This document shows positions 57,004 through 64,000 of a stretch of 64,000 nt of DNA, piece by piece. The position numbers and the translations under genes were made by a program. Below the pieces are notes generated by a model that saw only the letters and a program-made list of their open reading frames with translations, searched no databases and was not told the DNA's origin. The DNA comes from Melitaea cinxia. Taxonomy: Eukaryota; Arthropoda; Insecta; Lepidoptera; Nymphalidae. Numbering within the stretch: the first letter of the stretch is position 1; every line of letters starts with the position of its first letter. Where the stretch lies: assembly GCF_905220565.1 (NCBI RefSeq), contig NC_059419.1:6563326-6627325 (forward strand), in the 5' to 3' direction.

Positions 57004-58225
57004 CATACCATATTTGCACGAATACAAAAACATCACTGAGCTAAAATCGAACAAATGACGGCTAGCTTCAAGGCGAATAGTCGCCCTATTGCACCAGAAT
57101 AGTTAATCTGACTACTACTTACTCTGTAAACAAGCTACACAACGCAAAATAAATTTATAATTAAATATAGAATGGCTTTAAAGTAAATTTTTTAAGTTTT
57201 ATTTTGTCTATACACAAAAACATCAATTACACTGTAATATTTACAATCGTTCAAGAAATATTTTATTAAACAAAATACCTACAAAGATTTATAGTACAAT
57301 GAAACCACAAGATGTACAATTTTAAATTTCCCAGCGGCTTAATTGTAGGCTATAAAGAGAATAAATGATCGGTACTCGCACAAATGCACGTAGAGTGATA
57401 GAATTAGGCCTATCGTCCAAAGTTATACGATGTTATGCTGTATTATATTATTTGAAATGGTTGCATTATCAACACCTTTTTTTTGTTCAAAAAAGTTCCT
57501 CTTTTAACATTTCGAACCGTTTTTTCTATGTATGGAAGTGGTGAACTATTAGCAATTGTTCGTTGGAATGGATTAATATTAAAGAAAAGAAGAAAAAGAA
57601 GATAGATCAAAGAAATTATACAATTTTATGTATTATATGAATAGTTTTATTTATTATTTTATAATATTAAAAATAATCCTCAACTTCTACTGATATATAA
57701 CTTCTATTGATAGCATTGCTAGCTATAGCAATGCTTTCAGTGGCCGTTGAGCACAATCGTCGGAGCCGGAATGTTCGAATGTAAGTGATAGAATTAATCG
57801 CTTTCGTCGTGAAGGCCGATGATTGGGATTCGTAACTATAATTTTATCATCGTGAACTTTTATATACATTCGATAAAGTATGGATTATTTTTTAAGTAAT
57901 AAAATATAGATTTTTCATTTTTAATTTTTCGAAAAAAAAAATAATAATCTTTAGATTTTGCTTGTTCGATTTAGCCTATCGCAATCCAGTATTAGAAATA
58001 GGTTTCCCGTGTTAGTCTGAGGACGTCCTAATCTGCGTTTCCCTACTAATTATATGAAGGTATGCACATAAACATATCACTTAAAAACTCAACGATTATT
58101 TTAACTCCACTACGAGTTGCGATTTCGACATTAAGAGTTATGCTTAATGACAACAATTGGGACCGACGACGCCCAAACTCCTCAGACTCTCCGAATCATA
58201 GTAAGGAGAATTTTTATCTATAAGC
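57004..58225. other. AT-rich stretch without recognised genes
   Basis: Nothing recognised. Confidence 0.4.
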
Positions 58226-58234
58226 ATCTTATAT

Positions 58235-58578
58235 GACGCCGCGTTGGCGCAACGGTTACAGCCATGGATTGCACACGTTGTGCTGGCGGTTGCGGGTTCG
58301 ATCCCCGCACATGACAAACATTTGTATTGGCCATACAGGTGTTTGCCGTGGTCTGGGTGTTTGTGCAGTCCTTGTGGGTCTCCCCACCGTGCCTCGGAGA
58401 GCACGTTAAGCCGTCGGTCCCGGTTGTTATCATATACACCTGATAGCGATCGTTACTCATAATAGGGAATATATCCGCCAACCCGCATTGGAGCAGCGTG
58501 GTGGATTAAACTCTGATGCTTCTCCTACATGGAGAAAGAGGCCTATGCCTAACAGTGGGATAATACAGGCTGAAGCGA
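58235..58578 (+). mobile_element. SINE family A, full length reference copy
   Basis: 344 bp: tRNA-like head with A-box-like 'gttggcgcaacggtta' and B box 'gggttcgatccccgc', conserved body ('ccaccgtgcctcggagagca', 'tgatagcgatcgttactcat', 'gtggattaaactctgatgct') and tail 'ggcctatgcctaacagtggg'. Target duplication ATCTTATAT at 58226-58234 and 58579-58587; the right copy doubles as the start of a Helitron, so the SINE landed at the Helitron's 5' edge. Confidence 0.93.
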
Positions 58579-58787
58579 ATCTTATATATAAAATTCTCGT
58601 GTCACAATGTTAGTTACCATACTCCTACGAAACGGCTGAACCGATTTTTATGAAATTTTGTGTGTATATCAGGTAGGTCTGAGAATCGGCTAACATCTAT
58701 TTTTCATACCCCTAAGCTATAAGGGGGGGAGGGGATTAAGGGGACTAATAATATATATGGCAAAACAACGTTTGCAGGGTCAGCTAG
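58579..58787 (+). mobile_element. Non-autonomous Helitron, family 2
   Basis: 'attctcgtgtcacaatgtta', 'acggctgaaccgatttttat' and 3' end 'gcagggtcagCTAG|T'. 209 bp; a G-rich run near 58725-58735 replaces the middle part present at 42719. Confidence 0.85.
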
Positions 58788-58794
58788 TATGTAT

Positions 58795-58873
58795 ATAAAG
58801 TAATCCGTTAACCCGCAGTGGAGCAGCGTGCTTTCAAAGAGACCTATGCCAAATAGTGGGATATTACATCCTT
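58795..58873 (+). mobile_element. SINE family A, deleted remnant
   Basis: 'acccgcagtggagcagcgtg' joined to 'agagacctatgccaaatagt'; tail damaged. Confidence 0.65.
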
Positions 58874-60694
58874 AATCGTTAATCGTGATAAAGTAATAAA
58901 TATATAATCATTAAATTATAGTAACAACTAACATGTTATGCTAATAGAATATAAAAAATTTAGCTGCCGAGAACCTATACAACAAAGTGGATAAAAATTA
59001 TTAAAGCCGCACTTCTACCTCAAATATCCTAACTACATGAAGAAAGAAAGAAAAAAATATTCAAACGAGGTTACAGTAAATATTTTACACGGGTAAATTA
59101 CCTTGACGACATTTTACCTTATCATAACGACTTTTACCTACCGTGTCCACAATTACCTTAACAAAGATGAACCAACTGTGTTTTAACGTCTTATCTAGGT
59201 CACAGGAACCTTAAGAGCTGAAACATTTACAGCGTAATTGTTATATATTGCACTAGGAATTAGAATTTATGTATGTACAAAGCGTGTTAGGTTAATAGCT
59301 TTATCTCGCGGCTTTGCCCGCGTTCAATTAGTCGTGTATGTTTGGTGAAGTTTTTGTATGTACTATATAATAACTCTTTTTATGTGCTGTTATATTTACT
59401 ATATTTTCAAAGTGATTTAATAAAAAGTAATAAACTGGACTTCATGTAACATTCACAAAACAAATTCATTTCTCATTTTCTCTTCATCTTTGGTATATTT
59501 TTGTAGCTTTTAAAAATAATTGCGGATATTAATTATTAATATTGTTGGGACTGCTGAAATCCACTGCACACACCATATCAACACATCACATCCACTGGTT
59601 GAGAACTACTACTATTTACCATGTTGAAAGAAGTAATTATCTGCATTGAATTAAAAAAACAATTAATTAGGTATCTAATATGACCATATTATTAGCTACA
59701 GAGGTTTAGATTATGTCTTCGGTAGATAATCTTAATGCAGTCACAGATTTAAGTTTGATTAAATATCATCGAATCAAAAATATCTTGCAAAAACTATCAG
59801 TGTTCCTCTACTATATTTTGCATGTATTATACATATAAAACTTTCTCTGGAATCGCTCTATTTACTAAAGAAAACCGTATCAAAATCCGTTGCGTAGTTT
59901 TAAAGATCTAAGCATACAGACAGCGGGAAACGACTTTGTTTTATACTATGTAATGATATGAGAAAATATGTGTTAACTAATTTATCCTTTAAGTCTATAT
60001 CATAATGTCATATACATATAAGTGCCATGTTACTCTTTGTAAGAAAATAAAAAATATATGTATTCTTTCCAAAAGATCATGAAGCGATGCGTAAATAATT
60101 CGTATCAATTTATTATCTGTCGGGTAATGTACTGAGAGGAAGATAATATCAGATCTATACAATAATTACGCCGACCACAATTCCTAATGATGATACCAAA
60201 AAAACTTCTGAATGTTATACCGTCATAAAAACTCAATTCTCAACTCGTCAAAGATTACTTAAGAAACAGACGTGGCGCACATAAACAGTCCTTAGTGTCT
60301 TATATCAACAGTAAAGATAGATCGCGATAAAAAGATTAATTATAGGTATAAGAGTTTTAACTTGCTTTCTGACTGATGTTTACCACGTTGATTTACATGG
60401 TTTTGAGTGCATTTTTGATTACTATTACTCTATTCTTAGAGGCTTGATGATTTTGAATCTTTTTTTACTTTTTACATATGAAGGCTTTTAAAATACTCAA
60501 TTATTTTTTAAATCTGTTTAGTAGATTTCTAGATAAGTGCGTTAAATAATAAAGAAAAGGCTGCTTTAACAATGTTTTCGTTTAAAATTTACTTTGGTTC
60601 TGTTGTGGGTGTCCAACTCGAGAAGGCGCAACTCGTCGAGAAATAAAAAAAAATGGTTATTTCGGAAACAAAATAATAATAAAATATCATGAAA
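58874..60694. other. AT-rich stretch; one repeat remnant
   Basis: At 59815-59960 a repeat-like block ('caaaatccgttgcgtagttt', 'cgactttgttttatactatg') is familiar from lepidopteran genomes, family not named. 59300-59345 ('tctcgcggctttgcccgcgt') looks like a Helitron scrap. No gene seen. Confidence 0.4.
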
Positions 60695-60701
60695 TATACG
60701 T

Positions 60702-63700
60702 GCTGTGTGGCTACGGCACTAAAGAATTTAGCCACCCCATCTCTTCCCGTGGGTGTTGTAAGAGGCGACTAAGGGATAACACAGTTCCACTACCACCTTG
60801 GAACTTAAAAGGCCGACCGATGGCGGGATAGCCATCCAACTGCTGGCTTTTTAAATGCACAGACCGAGGACGGGCAGCAGCGTCTTCGGTGCGATAAAGT
60901 CAGCCCTGCGGTCACCAACCCGCCTGCCCAGCGTGGTGACTACGGGCAAAAAACCCATGAGTTTGCACCAAAAGTTTAGGCCCTTAGTTCCCGGCAGCCC
61001 CACTATTCCCGGCTATGGCAGCGGCCGAGGTAACGGTGGGGTAGAGGGTGCTAAAAATCACCGGGGTACGGGAGGCTGCCATAAAATATACCTGGCTACG
61101 TATAATGGACGCACGCTACGGTTGGACCATCACCTTACCGAACTTGAAGTAGAACTTAGTCACATTAAGTGGAGCATACTGGGGTTGTCTGAAGTCCGAA
61201 GACAGGGTGAGGACACGATGATCCTGGACTCGGGGCACTTGTTCTACTTCCGTGAAGGTGATGGGCTTTCTCAAGGTGGCGTCGGTTTTCTGGTCCACAA
61301 GACTCTCACTAGCAACGTTGTGGAAGTCAGCAGTGTGTCGACCCGGGTAGCATACCTTGTACTTAAACTCACTGACAGGTAGTCCCTGAAAGTGATACAG
61401 GTATATGCGCCGACCTCGGCACACTCTGATGATGATATCGAAGCCTTGTATGAAGACATGGCAAGGGCCATACATGGCACTACTTCGACCTTCTACAGCG
61501 TTGTTATGGGAGACTTCAACGCTAAAGTGGCAGTACTAGACCGCGACGGATCGAGCATCGGACCACACGGATTGGGGCACAGGAATCACAGGGGGCAGAC
61601 GCTTATCAACTTTCTCGAATCGGAGGGGCTCTTCTTGATGAACTCATTTTTTGAGAAGAAGCCCCAAAGGAGGTGGACATGGCAAAGCCCCGATACTGTG
61701 ACGAGGAACGAGATAGATTTCATCATAGCGGATAAAAGGCATATATTCAGAGATGTCTCAGTGGTTAACAGGTTTAACACCGGCAGCGACCACCGGCTAG
61801 TACGGGGCACTCTGAATATATGTCTCCGAAAGGAGTGGACCCGCTTGATGAAATCTACTCTCCGACCTACGCTGCCTCAAATACTATGTGGCTCCGAGCA
61901 GTTCCAATTGGAACTCCAAAACCGATTCGATTCGCTGGAAACTACTAGCGACGTGGACGAGATAACCGACAACGTGGTGAAGACGGTGTGTACACTGGGT
62001 CGCAGATACTTTCCACCAACAAAGCCAACGAAGCAGCCCAAACTTTCTCCCGAAGCCTTGGATCTGATGCGGCAGAGGCGCGAGTTGCCGGCTGCTTCGC
62101 CAGAACACAGGGCTCTTTCCAAGAGGATACGGAAACTTATTCGCCGAGACCTCCGCTGCTCAAATACGAGAGAGGTTACTACTCTGATTAAGCAGAATAG
62201 GGGGTCCAAAATTTTCTAAAGACCATTGGGGAGAAGCCTTCTTGCGAAGCTTAAAACAGCAGATGGCAGAACCGTCTGCTCTCGCCCTCAGATCCGAGTA
62301 GAGGTTGAGAATTTTTATGGACAGCTGTACTCGTCGAGCGCACGGAAGCCTGCGACTTGGGACACCGAAGATCCATGGGCACCATTGTTGCGCCATTATT
62401 CGGAGAGTATCCCGGACTTCGAAGAGGGCGAGATTAGTGCAGCGCTCGAGCAGCTTAAAAACGGGATGGCCCCGGGGAATGACGGGGTTATCACTGAACT
62501 CCTTAAAGCCGCAGGGCGACCTGTCCTGAAAGCCTTGGTAAGACTATTTAACGCCATCATCCACCGAGGTACCACGCCGGAGGCATGGTCCAGGAGTGTG
62601 GTGGTGCTGTTCTTTAAGAGAGGCGATAAGTCTCTGTTAAAGAATTACAGACCGATCTCACTTCTGAGCCACGTCTATAAGCTGTTTTCGAGGGTTGTTA
62701 CGAATCGTCTCGCCAGAAGATTTGACGAATTCCAACCACCAGAGCAGGCTAGGTTTCGAAATGGCTACAGCACCGTGGACCACATCCATACTGTTCGACA
62801 GATTATCCAAAAGACGGAAGAATATAATCAACCGCTGTGTATGGCATTTGTGGACTACGAGAAAGCCTTCGCCTCTGTCGAGACCTGGGCTGTCCTGGAC
62901 TCTCTGCAGAGATATCATATCGACTGGCGATATATCGAGGTACTGAAATCTATGTACGACGCGGCGACGATGACCGTTCATGTCAATGACCAAAGAACAA
63001 GACCTATTTCTCTCCGGCGTGGGGTAAGACAGGGGGATGTAATATCACCGAAACTGTTTACCACTGCGCTAGAGGATGTTTTTAAAACCTTGGATTGGGG
63101 GGAACGAGGCATCAACGTCAACGGTGAAACCATCTCTCACCTTCGTTTCGACGACGATTATTGTCATCTTTGCGGAGACGCTGGATGAGTTAGGCCAAAT
63201 GCTGGCCGACCTAAACGAGTCCTCCCGACGTGTCGGTCTCTGTATGAACTTGGATAAGACGAAAGTTATGTTTAACAACCAAGTCATACCGATACCGGTA
63301 TCGGTCGATGGTACCCTTCTCGAAGTTGTTCAGGATTATATTTACCTAGGCCATACTATCCAACTAGGCCGCAACAACTTCGAGAAGGAGGCCGATAGGA
63401 GGATTCGGTTGGGCTGGGCGGCGTTTGGCAGACTCCGTCGAGTCTTCACTTCGAAGATTCCGCAATGCTTGAAGACAAAAGTTTTCGAGCAATGCGTCCT
63501 GCCTGTGTTAACATACGGAGCCGAGACGTGGGCACTGACGAAGGTACTGGTCCACAAGTTTAAAGTCGCTCAATGTGCAATAGAACGGGCTATGCTTGGG
63601 GTCTCTCTCAAAGACAGGATTAGAAATGAGACTATCCGCGGAAGAACGAAAGTAACCGACATAGCCCACAGAATTAGCAAGTTGAAGTGGTAGTGGGCTG

Positions 63701-63921
63701 GTCATCTGTGTCGCAGGACCGATGGCCGTTGGAGTAGACGGGTCCTAGAGCGGAGACCGCGTCTTGGCAAACGCAGTGTGGGACGTCCTCCGGCCCGTTG
63801 GACCGACGATCTACGTAAGATTGCCGGTGTAGGCTGGATGCGGATTGCGGAGGACCGGGATGTGTGGCGCGAACTTGGGGAGGCCTATGTCCAGCAGTGA
63901 ACTGCGATAGGCTGAAGTGTG
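60702..63921 (+). mobile_element. RTE-clade LINE, full length, dead
   Basis: 3220 bp from GCTGTGTGGCTACGGCACTA to 'gataggctgaagtgtg', flanked by the 7-bp duplication TATACGT (60695-60701 and 63922-63928). No poly(A), as usual for RTE elements. A 5' non-coding region with 'gtgggtgttgtaagaggcga' precedes one long ORF. It is the full-length parent type of the derivatives at 2292 and 29029 and shares its tail with SINE family A. GC content is visibly higher than in the surroundings. Confidence 0.92.
60855..63900 (+). pseudogene. RTE endonuclease-reverse transcriptase, four main lesions
   Basis: One ORF of about 1000 codons in intact relatives. Order: apurinic-type endonuclease (ATYNGRTLR, GLSEVRR, VMGDFNAKV, RNEIDFI, GSDHRLVRG), then reverse transcriptase (GMAPGNDGVITELL, NYRPISLLSHVYKLFSRV, FVDYEKAF, RRGVRQGDVISPKLF, LRFDDD) and C-terminal region (LPVLTYGAETW, WAGHLCRRTDGRW, GRPPARWTDDL). 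It would nick target DNA and reverse-transcribe its own RNA. Lesions: stop at 61380-61382, stop at 62217-62219, one extra base at about 63158-63161, stop at 63691-63693; the polymerase FADD is FDDD and EKAFDS is EKAFAS. The final stop TGA (63898-63900) lies within the conserved tail. Clearly inactive. The true start may be the ATG at 60957. Confidence 0.93.
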
Positions 63922-63933
63922 TATACGTATATT

Positions 63934-63977
63934 ACCCGAAAAAAATAATAAACATGCGTATATTATTTTTTTCGGGT
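63934..63977. repeat. Perfect 17-bp inverted repeat
   Basis: ACCCGAAAAAAATAATA (63934-63950) faces TATTATTTTTTTCGGGT (63961-63977) across a 10-base loop, only 12 bp after the RTE ends. Probably part of the pre-insertion site or a small palindromic repeat; the window ends soon after. Confidence 0.8.
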
Positions 63978-64000
63978 ATATTGTCATTATGTGTTTCCGG

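Noticed and set aside
58244..58481. Open frames on both strands of the SINE
   Set aside because: The same frames recur at 49475 and 17826 because the SINE is repeated; SINEs are not coding.

Overview
The window is nuclear DNA from a moth or butterfly (Lepidoptera). It is AT-rich throughout and packed with small interspersed repeats whose ends are typical of that order: tRNA-headed SINEs ending in the 'ggcctatgcccagcagtggg' type of tail, an RTE-clade LINE of the kind first described from Heliconius, short Helitrons ending in CTRR, and a D34D mariner. I recognise no host protein-coding exon. The one convincing intact host gene is a tRNA-Pro (TGG) at 28083-28154 on the minus strand. An isolated 5S rRNA-like copy lies at 5026-5145. 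The region reads as an intergenic or long-intron stretch, and short exons cannot be excluded by eye.

Layout. 1-5 kb: LINE 3' ends, a Helitron end and an internally deleted RTE derivative. 5-20 kb: 5S-like copy, SINEs, two Helitrons (one carrying a nested element with inverted ends), an AT/CA microsatellite, two GC-richer islands that share a CRE-type palindrome, and a 178-bp tRNA-like unit present as a direct duplicate. 20-28 kb: more LINE ends, MITEs and a jockey/CR1-type reverse-transcriptase tail. 28-31 kb: tRNA-Pro, a second RTE derivative with target-site duplication, and a nearly full-length mariner. 34.7-38.3 kb: a 3.6-kb DNA transposon with perfect 27-bp inverted ends and a decayed two-exon transposase of the DUF7869-like type, itself hit by a LINE. 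49.8-50.9 kb: a second unusual DNA transposon whose long inverted ends are arrays of about 29-bp palindromic units, around a decayed integrase-like (KRBA2-like) transposase. 58-64 kb: SINE plus Helitron, then a full-length but dead RTE LINE (60702-63921) with a 7-bp target duplication.

How the parts relate. The RTE at the right edge supplies the 3' tail that the abundant SINE family copies, and its own internally deleted derivatives are scattered in the window. This RTE lineage therefore probably mobilised much of the repeat load. The two unusual DNA transposons are the most interesting content: each pairs a recognisable but poorly characterised transposase with arrays of repeated end motifs that look like transposase-binding sites.

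All family names come from recognising motifs by eye. No database search was run. Element ends without an explicit target duplication are approximate.
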